Below, piece after piece: positions 46,422 to 60,850 of a DNA stretch of 64,000 nucleotides. The DNA comes from Sthenelais limicola (lineage: Eukaryota > Annelida > Polychaeta > Phyllodocida > Sigalionidae), in NCBI GenBank assembly GCA_942159475.1, contig OW804096.1:40547744-40611743 (forward strand), in the 5' to 3' direction. The position numbers and the translations under genes are program-made. Position 1 is the first letter of the stretch; every line of letters begins with the position of its first letter. The notes beneath the pieces are model-generated. The model saw only the letters and a list, made by a program, of their open reading frames with translations. It had not been told where the DNA came from and did no database searches.

Positions 46422-48582
46422 GGACGCCGCTCATATCTAGTTAGAGCAATATTTCCCTTCCTCGCGCGCCAAAGCCCATCCTTTATCAACCGCACCACTG
46501 ATGGTCATCAGGTAAATGCAAAAGCCTGAGCGATGCATGGGACCATGTTTTCTTTGGACTTTCATTGTTTTTTTGCCAGGTCTTATCAGCCATACCAGCC
46601 ATGCAAAGAGCTGCTATCAGGTTGATACTATTGTACCACAGGGAGCTTAAAACACAGTGCACCACTGATCCAACACACAGGGTGGCCGTCTCCTCCTTGC
46701 CATCCATAGGGATGAGAGTGAGACCCCCTGACTAAGAGGATCGGGACATTATCAGTGGTCAAGGAAACACCTGGTACAAGGCCCATACACCAGCAAATCA
46801 AAGGACTATATGGTGTAGTATCCCATGGTCCGTATGTGTCGCAGACAGATTACTATTCCCACTAAGGTGCCATCTATTCTCCGGGAAAACTGCCTGTAGC
46901 CCATCGGAGACGGTCTCTCCAATTATGGGCGACGGATGCTAGTATATAGAAGGACGAACTATATTCAGCCAAGTGTGTGCACTGGCCTCTCGTGCCCAGT
47001 CCTAATCCCTTTTCTGCTGTGTTCAAAAAGGGGGATGTATTTGAAAAAAACACCAGCAAATAAACGAGTCTACTATGTCCAGACAGCCACCGCCTGTGCA
47101 TAGGTTATGTTTGTAATGCTATCTCGCGTGGTAAGCTATGATATATACTGTGGTTCTCTTTCGGAACCTGCGCTCCGTCAAACGGCCAATAAATGGGAAT
47201 GATAATGCACCAAGAATGTTCTCCCTGTTCACAGCCCCTGAGAGTGTATTTATTCTTCATGAAGCAGGCTTTCGCGAGGTAAATGCGCTGCCCGCCAACC
47301 CATAATAGCTATTCCTTGCAAATCAATTGGTCCATTCCACACGCCCTTGTATGCAGGGCAACGCGATGTTTTCTTAAAAACCAGTACCCCCCCTCTGGCC
47401 TCGAAATCCTTCATTCTCTCCAAATCCCTTTCGCTCTATGTACAGCAGCACACAGATACCCCTATGTTATTATTCTCCTGGCGCCAAATCCTTTGCCACA
47501 TTTCAAGGGAATAAGAAAGGCCCATATAAGGCCTAAGACATAGAAGAAGGAATTGTAGTTAACACATACAACCCCAATCTCGCGCGAAAGCCATGAATCT
47601 CCAGGAATTGTTGTTGGTAGCAGTACACATGGGTCCCTTTGCAACCTAGTATTAGTGCATAGCCTTCTATGCACATACATTATAACAAGCTAGGCTGTGG
47701 TCTCCTTAGTCATTGCTTACCCTTACAGCAAGTCTGGATTCTGTTCTACTCCCATTTGTCAGTTAAAGGTCAGCTGGCAGCTTTCTTGGGGACATTTCCA
47801 CGGCCTGGCACCGACCCACCGAGGCAGAAAGGAAGAGCACGCCCTGTCCGTGTAGTAAGGCCTTATAAAGGATGGTAGATATGACTTTTCCGACCTCACA
47901 GTGAGAAGTTAGTGGAAGCACTGCCTCTTTGCCCCATGCAACATTTCCCTCACTGACAGCTTTTCACCCCGAGTGAAATAGCCCGCCATTAACTGAGGAG
48001 AAAACCCGCAAGCTTTAAAGAGCAAAGTCCCATTTATGTCTGACAGAAACTGTGAAAGTTTGCCTTTAACCAAAGAGCTACGATTGAGTATAACGTTTTT
48101 TATTGTTCGACTCCACAGGCAACAGCGCAGAACGATTTTCAACGCACCAAGACGCAAGGAGCTCAGAGAAAAGGGGAAGAAGGCATTGTTGTAGTGTGCC
48201 AAAGTTAGTAATTGTTTACATGTTTTTGCTTTATCGATCCACCTGCGAACAATAACGTTGCTATTTTAGAGAGCATCTGACTTTGAAGATACTTCCAATA
48301 TGTATCTAATGATAATTGCAAATCTGATGTGGTTGGGAATAATTGTTATGGCTTGGGCTTTGAATAGAACACTTGCTCTTTTTGCTCATTACAGCTATAG
48401 CACACACCCGTACTCCTCACTGACTGCAAGCAGGCTGGGTATTTCAATATAAATGAAACGTACCGATCTCCTTAATTAGTCCAGTTAAATGAGTCTGAGT
48501 TTCCGAATGCCTAGGGAGTGTCTAACCGGAGGCAAGGACTGATTCATGTTCCTACTTTGAAGATTAAACGCCATATTCTGAT

Positions 48583-48979
48583 GTGTGATGTATTAAAGGA
48601 AAATGAGTCACAAGTCGCAAAGAATGGATTTTGAGATACCATCATATTTGAAACGATGAGATCAATGATAGTAAACAATAGGACATCTAATAAGTATTTC
48701 TCTATTTTAAGTTTGATACTTTTATTTTAAAAGTTTGCTATATCTCTGGGTGAATAATTACTATAGTGAAGTAGTTAGATATACCCTATAGAATGATCGT
48801 AGAAGCGCAAGGATACATTTAATACTACGTCCTGGAATTTGGTACATGTATTCATTATACTAGCAGCGCTAAGCACCACAGAAATGAGACTATTCCAGCA
48901 AAGAGATTTTGTGATAAAGACATTTGAAAGACAACATTCTAGCGACTTGTGACTCATTTTTCTGAAACACAGCACATAT
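48583..48979 (+). mobile_element. MITE family B, copy 6
   Basis: Left end GTGATGTATTAAAGG-AAAATGAGTCACAAGTCGC; right end AGCGACTTGTGACTCATTTT then CTGAAACACAGCACATATG. Internal landmarks are conserved. Non-coding. Confidence 0.87.
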
Positions 48980-50626
48980 GACGTCTTCTTCACTCGCGTA
49001 TGTTTGATTTCCAGGACTTGGCAGACGTCCAGATTGTCGGAGTTGGCTTTTTATTGATATACCTGCAGGGTCATTGGATTGCCTGTCAAGGCTATCAAGA
49101 TTCACAGTACAGCTGCTCCTTTTCGTAACAAGCTATTTCAAAGGCTAGAAAGTCAAAGACATGATTGTATTTCACTTAGGTAAAACATGGCGAATTTATG
49201 AGTCTGGTTCGGCTTTTTGGCTGGTGTGGTATTATAGCTTATAGTGCTAGGCTGTTTGTCTTCATTGAATGTTTATCCCTGTAAAAACGATTCCATCATT
49301 AGGGCTAATTAGAGATAATTAGGTTTCTCCAGGAGGAAATCTGAGTAACTGACATATCGCTGTCATTACGCTCAGTGTTCTACTCCAAGGGAGTTGGCTA
49401 ATCGTATTCGCTCCCTACATTACATTGTACCTCCTGAAACTACTCGTTTAATTTCGCTATAACATGAAAATAGATTCATCATTCTACAAGGACGTCAGCA
49501 CCATATGATCCGTTTTCGATACGCATAAGTTAAATATGACCTTCATGTTCTAAATGAATTAGTGTCACTAAGGACCTTAGGGATGCTTTAATGAGAAAAG
49601 TCGCTGTTCTTCAATTATAATGAAGTCAAATGCTGGTAGAAGAGGGACCTTTTTTATTGGATTAGTTGCAACGATCAAGACATAAAATAAAATATTTTTA
49701 AATCAATATTAACCGTCTTTTAACTCATGAATATCTAAAGTAACATCGGTTCCATTAACCACTAGCTTCTGTAATAAGTAATTGAGAATCAAGTGCAATC
49801 TAGATACAATTAATCATTCAGGTGATCTTTTGACCAGTAGAAAAAAGTTACAATTTAAAGAATGGTTACCAAGGAAGCCGGTGAATTATGTTATTTTGTC
49901 GGTCTCCGCTTATCTGTATATATACTATATACTTGGTAGAGGTAGTCCATTGGGTTTACATTCGTTCATATCTATCATCATTTTATCTATCAGAAGCAGG
50001 ACAATGCAAAAAGTCTGTGAGTGCTTATCATAACAGTTGTTTCGGAAGAACAGATGCTGAAACGCTTTGGGGAGCTAGAACCAGACGAAGTATGGATGGG
50101 GAAAAATACCCCATCATTTTATGTTATGTGGCCCGATTTATGGACAGCGATATGAGGAAGGAACCCACTCGACCCCACGAGAGGTATTGTTTATCAGGGA
50201 ACGCTTCCAAATAATCATCCCCAGGATTGCTTTTACCAAATATTTAGGAACTACAGCCAATGTTTATACAGGTCCAAGGTTACAGAGGAAAAACCTTTTT
50301 AATGCCTATTGTCTAATAAACGTACATATGAATCTACTGCTGCCCATCTATATCATAGTTTTATCGAATTGCTATAACAATAACAATAATAATTAAGATG
50401 ATTGATTCCGATTCCCAATAGCACCATTTTGTGGATAAATTCATCTCCGGGCGTCGGGCAAACTAATTTAAAATTTGTAGATTTTCCATGCGATGATTCA
50501 AGCACATGTCGAAGGTCTATTATAATGTTATTAAGAAAAAACCTATCGATACTGTCCCATTTAAGATAACATCTGGAGAGAAAGAGAGAGAGAGAGCGTA
50601 CAGTCATAAATTAATATAAAAAAATC

Positions 50627-50825
50627 CAGGGACCTGTTGTATAAGCTAAGGAAAGGAAATTGTGAGTGGGAATTCAGACACTTTTCCCCCTTCCTTCGGT
50701 GGGTAGGAATACGAAATTCCTACTCACCATTATGTGAATAGGCTATTTCACCAGCTGGGAAATTCACGTAGGAAGGAATTCGTCCACAAAAAAAACATTT
50801 TCTTAGCTTATACAACATGCCCTGT
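50627..50825 (-). mobile_element. MITE family C, copy 2
   Basis: Inverted ends AGGGACCTGTTGTATAAGCT and AGCTTATACAACATGCCCT. It matches copy 1 in reverse orientation, including AATACGAAATTCCTAC. The two copies sit 42 kb apart. Confidence 0.82.
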
Positions 50826-51137
50826 ATACCATATAGGACAAATGTTTATGCTTACATAACTCTTCCAGATATTGGATATGATCAGTTGTTTTGTCTCATC
50901 AAAATCTAGGATCTGGACGAGGGTCATTTGGAATTCCACGGAGACGGCATTTGACGAATTCCTAACTGGTCTGGCCAAGGGCGATAGGCGTTCATATCGG
51001 TAGAGGAGATGCTGGATGAGTTTGCTTTCATCGGACATATGTATATCACTGAAAGAGATGAAAAAGAGAGAACGGAGATGAGATTAAAGTGCACGATCAC
51101 TGTTTTTATTTCGCCAACGAGAACAAGTATAGTGTAC

Positions 51138-51426
51138 CTGCAGGCGCGATTAAACGAGACAATATTAAGCGGTTCTGGACAATATCGCGCTCATAATATA
51201 TTTTGTCTTTTGTCTCAAATCGATTTTTGAGACCTAAAAACAAAAAAGAAAGCTATACTAAAGCTGTCTTGAGGCGGCTTTGTCTCGAAAAGATTACTAC
51301 CTTCTGAATTTTGTCTTTAGGCCTTAAAAAACACATTTGAGACAAAAGACAAAATGCGCGACATTGTCTAGATCTTCTTAATATTGTCTCTTGGTGATTG
51401 TCTCCCGTTTATGTGCGCGCCTGCAG
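51138..51426. mobile_element. Long palindrome rich in GAGACAA motifs
   Basis: Both ends are CTGCAG followed or preceded by GCGCG. The arms mirror each other for over 100 bp: GAGACAATATTAAG versus CTTAATATTGTCTC, and ATTTTGTCTTTTGTCTC versus GAGACAAAAGACAAAAT. The motif AGACAA or its complement occurs roughly ten times. CTGCAG could be a 6-bp target duplication or part of the ends. Confidence 0.8.
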
Positions 51427-54375
51427 AAATTGCTTTGGCAACAGAAATTACTAGTCGGTGAAAAAGGTTTTGTTTTGGCTTATGACATTTTCCCTTCATT
51501 ATATTATAGATGCAACAGGCTTTATTGGATCTAAATTTGATAAATAATAATATATGCATTTTTTTATTTCCTTTCAAAAATACAATTAAAATAATAGGAA
51601 ATATTCTAGTTCTTTCTGTGTTTTCACAGTTCTTCCAAGAACGCCTCGGCTGAAATTAGTTAACAAATATGCATGATTAATACCTCTCTGAGTGATCGAG
51701 TACAATCATAATAAAATAACGAGAAAAGACATCAATCCATTACAAATTGTCATTACGTCGCCCTTAATCGTATTTTATTTTATAATAAAAAGTGAAAAAG
51801 GTCTAATCAACGGTATCAACAATATAGGAATGTCATGATTTTTTATGATATTTAAGAGAAATCAAACAACCCAATAATATGACAAAATCATTCTATTACA
51901 GTCTTATTTCATGGATGAGCCCCAATGGATTTCCTTCTTAACGAATTAATTTAGGTCAATGATCTTCTCGCGAGAGTATCGCTTTCATTATTGGTGTAAC
52001 GTGTCAGATTTTGGGTCTTTGCAGATCACCCAACCTCATGAATATTAAATACGCACAATTCATTCGTCACCGGGCTTTTAAACTAACTTTATTCGAATAA
52101 GACAAAACAGTTTGATCCAGCAAGTATTACCATTTTAGGATGGAAACTGGTCTATGTCAATATTCATGAGACATTTTCTCTCACACAAATCTAAGCTATT
52201 ACAGTTCTTGACACTCTGAGTTTCAGACAAGTATGCTGCCAGGAAATCATCCTTAAAGCTCGCTTTTTACGGGGCTTTCAGTCGGACAAGAGCGTGATTA
52301 ATACAGGAAAATTGAAGTGAACTAGAAAAACTTGAATTGAAAGAATTGATGGATCGTACTTGATGGATAGCAGCTGTAATAATGCAAGTGATTTTTCAGC
52401 GAATAAAACTATGGTACAAACTAATTTATCTGTTAAGAGGAGAAAGAATGATTGATGATATTATCCATGTTTTTCTGCTGTCCGTCTCTTGCTGGAAGAT
52501 GCATGCTTAAGCGCCCAAGGCAGCAAACAGGTCTGGTCATTAAATTGAAAGATGTTATCTTAAAGAAAGCGCGCTGCATGACCAACAATTGTTGCAACAG
52601 CAACAAATCAAACGACAATGGAGGAGTGCTTGGCTGCTATTGTTTAAATGTGGTTGTAAATAATACATTCCCGGAAATCGAAGACACACTTGTGCACATT
52701 AGTTGGAAATAATGAGGGAATCAAAGAAAGGGAGGCTATGCCAATTGATTATGCGGTAAATTGGCCATTTTCCTCTTTATCCTGAACCGGCTTCGTCTGC
52801 ATGAGAATAATGGATGCGCTTCTCTTTAATGCTCACCATTTCACTTCAAAATTTGTAATTATTTCCAGCTCTCCCTCTAGCTACCTCCCCTATCTCCTCT
52901 CCTTATTCTTTTACTCTTTTTCACTGGCCTTAGTTTTATACTCTACAGTCTTGCTCCAATTCCCTGTATTGTGCTTACGTTTCTATACCATTTTGCACTT
53001 AGCCCCAATGGATAGAAAGTTACGAGAGGAGATCTCTTCTGCGTGAAGCATATCCCCATTTCTTAACAAATCCAAGGCGCCAAACATCTGCTCGGCAGAT
53101 TCTGCTCGGCAAGCTGCGCACCAATAGGCCTACGTTTGGCATTTGCAGAGAGCAAAACTCACGATAACAAATGTCATATTTGTTCCAAGGGCGAGCTATA
53201 TTAACCACATCTCCCGCGGCGAGGAAGGAAATGTGTGTTTAACATTTTGTGCGACCAGATTACTATTATCTGGGGAAAATATTAGAATTAGAAACACTGC
53301 CTAACACTGGAGAGGGAAAGATACCGACTCGTCTGAGTTACAACGTGACAATTTTCCGATAATGGCACAGTCATGATATAATGTCTCTGACGGGGAAAGC
53401 ACAGCTATAACTCGATTATCGCCCATTTATTGCCTCGTTTCCACACAGATGAGATCTGCCATAATCGCGTGGGTTGGCTATTCCTCCTCGCAACCGACGG
53501 ACCACACAAATCTCAGTCATGGTGGTTTATCTTCGCCTGTCCTCTTCATCCCTTGTATTTAATGGATGGGGAGATGGAAAAAAGTTGCTTGGCCACGCTA
53601 TTCTCTCTGCAGAGTACCCACTTCTCAAGTAAAACGATGATTCCCTTGGGGTACCATCCATCTTTTCCCCCCTAAGTTGCTTGTTTGTCACTTATCTTCC
53701 TTTAAGGAGTCCGATATGATGCTCGGAGGATTTGACCACGAAAGATGCATTCTTCAGAGTATCTAATTGCTGTCGGAATCCCAGCAATATTTCATCCGTG
53801 GGGAGGGATTACTTGTGATTTGTTACAAAGCCCATGAATCCAACACAGGGTAATAAATGTTTGTACCAATACAAAAGCTGTATGGGCCACGAAAAGGATC
53901 AGTTTAGGTGGGGCCTCAGACTATATTTTATTCACTGATTGTATATATGCATACATGTACATAATATAGTTTCCAGTGCATCAAAGACTGCGGTTTCTCT
54001 TGGGGTTGGTGGCTTAAATGGCTTCCTCTAATGGTATCGAAGGACTGGGTGTATTATAGGATTGAGATAAAAGATACTTTATACATATAGATATAGATTT
54101 TATATAAAGACATTTTAATTAATGGCGAATGTTAGAAACCTTATTATATATGATGGCTACTCGCACCCAGTTAACATATTCCACTCAGTGTACAGTTTTT
54201 AGTTCAAAATCCCAAACATTATCCCCTTCTGCGTACTTATATGAGCTAACATCATGCATATTTTCATGGGAACTAGATATTATATGGTCTGGTTTTTATT
54301 ACAGCCAAATCCACGTTCATTGTCCAGGCACACTTGTCCAACATACATCTTTATCGAAAATGTTTTCACCAATAT

Positions 54376-54588
54376 CAGAGCTTGTATAAATAATCTATGA
54401 AAACCAAATGCATGATGGGAAAGATAGGGACTTGTGTTATGGAAACATGTAAAACATGGAACATAGAACAATGATAAATACCCAACGCTGAATATGGCAT
54501 GTTTCCTAAAGATTTTATACTGTACCATTAGTACCATTATCCAATCAGGATTCAAAATGGCGGCTATGCAACTCCCCTATTGCCAACA
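54376..54588 (+). repeat. Interspersed repeat family E, copy 2
   Basis: Contains AGCTTGTATAAATAAT, AAAACCAAATGCATGATGGG and ATGGCGGCTATGCAACTCCC. Collinear with the copy at 58826. No ORF or clear terminal repeats. Confidence 0.75.
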
Positions 54589-55024
54589 GCCATATTGTCC
54601 TATGATCAGTGAAAGTCACTAATAGCCCAGCCCGGTACATGGAACCGTCACGTTAAAGGCGTGTAAAACAGGAATGGTTTCACACCAACACAACCCTTCT
54701 ACACAATCAAGGCAACCCCTGCACAGCCCATGATAATGTCCCAATACTGTAATTGGACGTATCCAGCACCGCTTTCTCTGTTTTCCTGCAAGTCAGGCCC
54801 TGCCCCGGGTTAGCCACCTCTGTCCCCTTTAGGATCGCTACCCATGCAGGTTGACTGTCCATTTGGGACAGCCACGGCGGGACTGTAGTCATGTAACAGG
54901 GCTGTAATCGCTCTCTACGAGTAATTGGCTCTGGTCAGACAGATGCACGAGTCAGGCAATACGGTGCGCCTCACCGTGCATCTGCCGATACCCTGTGGTG
55001 CGATGTGACAGTGTATAGCATGTA

Positions 55025-55069
55025 CTCAAAGACCCTAGACCCCAGTATTGGGTCTTTGATGTACTGTAG
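55025..55069. repeat. Short hairpin
   Basis: TACTCAAAGACCC pairs with GGGTCTTTGATGTA around a loop of about 13 bases. No flanking repeat or gene is known. Confidence 0.5.
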
Positions 55070-55112
55070 TGTGTATGATATTGAAAGGATTCCGTGTTCC
55101 ATTCATTGAAAT

Positions 55113-55483
55113 TCCATTTTGAGTGATACTCAATATGTGAATATCATCATATTCGAAACGATGAGATCAAGCAAATTCTAGTGATAGTAAACATATAATT
55201 AAGATAAATAATAAGTATTTGTATTTTTTTAAGTTTGCAATATTTCTGGTTATATAATTACAAGTAAAGTAGTTAAATAATACCGGTATACTCTAGGATG
55301 GTCTTAGAAATATATGGATTTTAAGACACAGTCTTGAAATTTCGTACATACATTCATGCTACTAACAGCGCTAGGCATCCTCAAAATGAGAATATTCCAA
55401 CAAGGAGATCTTGTGAATAAATCACTGTGAAAAATATAAATTTTGCGACTCGTGACTCATTTCCCTGTATCACATCACATATG
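55113..55483 (+). mobile_element. MITE family B, copy 7, left terminus lost
   Basis: The body (ATATCATCATATTCGAAACG, AGTTTGCAATATTTCTGG) and right end (GCGACTCGTGACTCATTTCC then ATCACATCACATATG) are intact. The left AAAATGAGTCACAAG motif is missing and replaced by unrelated bases. Confidence 0.75.
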
Positions 55484-58400
55484 TAAAACTCAATCATAAA
55501 ATAAAGGAAGAAATAATTAACTTCTGACACGTACACAGGCACTGAACACTGTTGAATGAATATAAAATTAGCAGAAATTGGAAATATTTCCTTTGTAATG
55601 GTATATAATGCCACCTCCACCAAAACCATTGAAATCATTGAAAACACATACAAAAAACTACAAGATTCAGATCCGAGACAATTTGGAGATGAACTAGCCT
55701 TTGGATATAAAGGAGAAACCCAAATATCAGCAATATGTTAGTTTCTTCTAAACTCAATTGAGGGATATGCAATGTGCATTCGGTTTATAGCGCCTTTGGT
55801 TCCTACTGCATGAAACAATGCTGAACTGCTGGCTGGTTGTGCAGTATATTTAGTTTTGTCGGGAGCCTATAAAGCACTCGTTTTCAAGAGCAATGTCGAC
55901 CTTCAACAAGAAAAACATCTTTAAATCGGAAAATAAAAAAGAATTATATTTCAACAAAGAAATAATGACCTAGAACCAGTTGCCAGTGCAGACCTATACT
56001 AAGAAAACCACACAATAAATACTTATGTTTTGGGATATTTCCTTTTATATATTAACCCAATTAGTGCCCCTAGCCGTTCTACTTAAAAAGCATGATAGAC
56101 GTACACAATATATATGAAGTGTCATGTAAATCTACCTGCATGAAGCCCTGATGAACTAATGTAAACATAAAAGTTTCTTCTGAGCTATGTTTCAATAAAA
56201 GAGAGTTGAGAGGTGCTATATCGTATTACGCAATATTATGCAATGATTGCATAACAACGGTTAACCACATTATGATTAATGTTCTCAATTACCATTAACA
56301 CTAATATTATTATTACTTATTAAATCAATTGGTCGCAGTACTATGCAAGTCTAGTAAGAGGGTCAGGTAACACCAGAGTTCATATAGAAATGTATCAGGC
56401 AATCACCAACAACCATGACCATTCTATAACTCATGTGTATCATTTGGGTAATAAAATATGTCAGTCGGATCCCGGGATCTCAAGCCTCCGGTCTACTCTT
56501 ATGCTAATAACATCACATATGCTATATGGGAAGCAGTAGTAAGTAGACTGATGGTATTTCTGTCTATAAAAACAATCACAACGCTGACTTCTTATCAACA
56601 TGTTGTTCGTGGTATTGTGGACCTCATCGTGGATTCAGTCAACGCAAGACGCTCGCAACCATTTATTACATTTCAATCAATGATAAGCAGACACTGCATA
56701 GTGTAAAACCAATTAATTGCAAAACGCAAACCTTCCTAATAACCTTGCCCTGGCAACAATCGCTTGCACACAAATTACAAGGACGTGTGACAATCTCCGA
56801 GGTAATTGCGAGGAATAAAAGAAAGCCTAGTGCGCGGCACATAAAAAAACAAGCCATAAACGCTAAAATCCCTTCCAGTCAAGTTGTCCATAAAAGTAGC
56901 ATTACCTACCGTTGTTTCAATCATAGATGTGTTTAAGTGCTAGGCCGGTTATTTCAAGACACATAATTTTAACATTTAATTAATTTTGATTCCTCCTGTT
57001 CGAATGAGCTTTTTTTGCATCTGGCAATATTGGCAAAGCTATTGGGATTTGCTGCCACAATTTGCGAAATTATTCTTTGCAGCTTTGAAAAAGTGGGACG
57101 ACCACCGGGACGACCATTAAGTGGGTTTGGAGTATCTAAAAAGGGACACTTAGAATAAGGCAAAAGTGTGCGAACCGATCGATCAAGATCCATAAATCTT
57201 TCGTGTTCCCGGCTTATTATCCTTTAACGAGCAAGATGTATCCACCCGGAAAGCTTTAGAGCTAACATGGGGAAAGAAAGAGTAATGTATGGAAGCATTT
57301 AAACCAGTATATTAAGTTGGTTGGTTATAACATTTCCAATTACAAACAACAGAGCGGCAATAAAGAATACAATCAGCAATTGTTTGCCAATTCCATTGTT
57401 CACCGTATCTATACATCGAGTTTGTTTAAGACTAATATAATTGACTTTCGACTGAGAGACTATTCTCGGCTTCATATGATATTTAAAATATCATCGATCT
57501 AGGATCATTAGCGGGGGAATGGATTAGATCTAACTTGCACAATCTAATGAATATTTTTTCTAACGCAAATGAGGAATTGAATTCCGTGCACCCCTCCTGC
57601 TTCCCCCATCGTCTCCTATACAGGGGAAATATTGACTATCTGACTACTGTAAACGTATCAATGTTCCCGCAGTATCTATTTCCGCCAACGTTTGTGCGTG
57701 AAAATAAATCCTGCGTGAAAGGAATAAGTATTGCATAAACAATGTGTGAGGCTTCCTTGCTGTGCGAATTTAAATTCGCGCGAAAAGGTGTCAAAGTACT
57801 TAATGCGCGAAAATGTATCTGCGCGAAAATAAATACGTTTACGGTATACCAAGCAGTCTGTTGCATCCCCTGCTAAAGCAGCTGCGAGACTTGATGAACT
57901 AGGGAAAAATTATATTAGATATCTTTGAGTAAACATGAGGGGAAATGGAGCAGAATATTGATCCGGGTAATCTATATTAGTCTGTCAAGGAAAACGGCCG
58001 GGGACAAAACCCTCTCCGCATTGCTATCAATAGATCAATCAGTGACCAGAGACCATTATTAACAGTTCCATAGGTGCCAAAGTAGTATACACTTAAATCA
58101 TGAATTTCTCTTTAGATTTGAATCACGGCAATCTATTCTAGACTTCGAACCGTGTTATTCAGACAAAACCTGGCTCTATGGATGTCAAATGAAAAGCTGT
58201 CGGAAGTCAATTGCTTTGGTTTCCGCCTGCGTTGACAATTTAAGAGTCGAATTGTATAAATCGCTGCATTGATTCAGAAATTCGACTCTGGCAGTGGATC
58301 CTGGGACTAGGACAATTCGCCGAGCCGTCTGCTCCCATTATTGCTATGCTACTCGAGGAACGTCTCCAGTGATCTATAATGAACACTGACTAAAGTAGGG

Positions 58401-58825
58401 TGGAATTGCCTCCTCGCACAAATATGTGCACTGAAATGTATTGTTTCGTCGCAAGCTCCCTATCTCATCATAGCCGTCACTCCTCTACTGATCGGCCAGA
58501 GGGCTTGGGTTCATAGTTTATGGATAAGCAATAAGAAGCAGTCCTAAATGTTACATTACCTGAGCTCAAGAAGTATATATAATATATGTGTGTATACATT
58601 TATATATGATAAACGGTGTATATATGATATAACACATTTATCGGCTTGTATGTTTCCTATGCCTGTAGTTGCAATTGTTGAAAGAGTGAGAGAATCAAGT
58701 TTCAAAACATTGCTGCAATAGGGGAATTGCATGTCCCACTGCTCATGTCTATTATATAGTGCATGCTGGGATGGATTCAGCTTGAATATGATATACAAAT
58801 ACTTAGCATCATTTTTTCACGAATA

Positions 58826-59026
58826 CCATAGCTTGTGTAAATGATTTATAAAAACCAAATGCATGATGGGGAAGGTTATATGGCTATTTATATCAGATGA
58901 CTGTTAAATATAAATATTCCATGCTGAGCATAAACATGTTTCTATATTATACACTGCCAAACAACTCCCGCAATTCCATACACATCAAAATTCAAGATAG
59001 CGGACATGCAAATCCCCTATTGCCAA
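58826..59026 (+). repeat. Interspersed repeat family E, copy 3
   Basis: Collinear with copy 2: AGCTTGTGTAAATGAT, AAAACCAAATGCATGATGGG, then ATAGCGGACATGCAAATCCC and CTATTGCCAA. The shared right edge suggests a real element end near ATTGCCAA. Confidence 0.75.
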
Positions 59027-59330
59027 GCAAGATTCATGCTTGATCTGACTTGGCATAACTTTTGTTCGAGAACATAATATCATCCATCATGCATCCCGTT
59101 ATAACTATGGGGGAAGATATAAATATGAATAAAATAAAAAGCAAAAGAAATTTACGACGTTATTGATTAACGGTACGACTATCGGAGGCTGTCCAATGTC
59201 CCAATGTTAGTGTAGAGAAAGCAGGACGCCTAACTTTCAAAGCAGGCAGATTTGTCTAAATATAAGAATTTCCTCTTAAGTAGGTCAGTTTTCAGCAAAG
59301 GGTTCCTCTCGACTCCATCAAATCTATCCC

Positions 59331-60188
59331 TTGCCCATAAAGGTCTTTGCCCACATCCTGCCTATCCGTCCTTGTCTAGAGAGAGGAGGCCCTTCGACAC
59401 CAGCGCACCACACTCTGCGCCTGTGTTTTGAAAGACCAACAGGTAGACGTCCCCATGAGACAGGCTTCGCGTCATCGCAGTGCGCGTGCTGTCAGAGAAA
59501 ATGTCCGCGCATATCCTCTAAAGGTACCTCCGGGGGCTCGGAGTGACAGGAGGAGAGGCGTCTGCCTGGACTTACCCATGCCATTTACACCTGGAGCGAC
59601 TGACAACTATCCGTCGCCCTCCAGTTCGGAATGCCTCCCAGCGCCCATACACTGTCAACAGCGATTAGCGACCAAACAAGGCGAATTTAAGGTGCAGGCC
59701 TACTGGGTGTCTCTGGACATTGACCAATGACTAGATCGTCACCCAGGCCCTGCTTTCTCTTTGGAACCAATTGGAATCGCTCTGAAAGAGGTCATTTTGA
59801 CCCTTTAAAATGCCCCAACTTACGCAAGGGCGACGATTTTGTCAGTGGGAAGTATCGCCCTCACATCGCGTATCGCAATCGGTCAATCGCTCACGACAAT
59901 GAAAGTAGAGGTGCTCCTCCCACGGGAGCTGTGGATATTGTTTACATGCGCGCTATTACCGTGATTAAATATTCGTCCTCCCATAAAACGACCAGCGTTA
60001 GCGAATTTTTATCACAAGCAGATGCAATGTCTGAAAGATGGGGACAAAACATGGCTGTGTCCTCGAGAAACTTCTTCAACGGTTCTGATCGATCTCATCC
60101 CATCTTTCTTATTAACTATCTAAAGCGTTCTGAACAGAAATTCAATCAAATTTATTCAAAAGGATTGGCATGTTATTCTGTTATCTAA
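59331..60188 (+). other. CpG-richer block with overlapping open frames, unassigned
   Basis: Frames at 59331-59546, 59428-59730 and 59727-60188 (153 codons) sit in an 850-bp block with visibly more CG dinucleotides than its surroundings. None of the peptides has a recognisable domain, and the use of three different frames argues against one intact gene. A 5' exon or promoter-associated CpG-rich region is possible, as is an old repeat. Confidence 0.25.
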
Positions 60189-60850
60189 ATAATTGAAAAG
60201 TACATGTGCCTCTGAAACACATTTTGGCCTTACTGATCTGTATTTATCTTGATTAATCAAATGCATTACAGATAAGCTATCGAAATGAGGTTAGTAATTT
60301 TCCTTCTTTAGTTTTGGTGCTAACATAAAATAGTTTTAGTCCTTCTAATGGTACAGACGGATGAAGATTATTTGTCCAAAGGAAAAACATCAAAGACTCT
60401 GTATCCGCACTTGCCAAAGACCTTTGATTTAAGGCACTATTAGTATCTCCGCATGGAAAAAAGTATGGCCTATCTTTGAGAGCTTTGCACCACATATGTT
60501 TAATTTATAGGAATGTACTCCAAGCTTATATGTCCCACTGGCCACACTTTCTATGCGTTTTACCATGACTTTCTCTCATAACGGCAATTTATGAGTGGTT
60601 TTTTCTGCGTTTCTCTTCCAAACCGTATATCTTCCCATTCATGTAAATAGTTTATTGTATGTATCAGTCCAGAATCGTACATGTAATTACTCATTCTTTT
60701 ATCGTTCTGATAGGCTATCAAACAAGTATGTTATCTTTGATATTCATTTTAGAATGCATGTACCCGCTTTTCCAATCAATTATTTTTTTTTAAGAAAGGG
60801 GGGCTGTTTACTTGAAAGTTGGGCTTGCATATATTCTGGCTGACACACAT

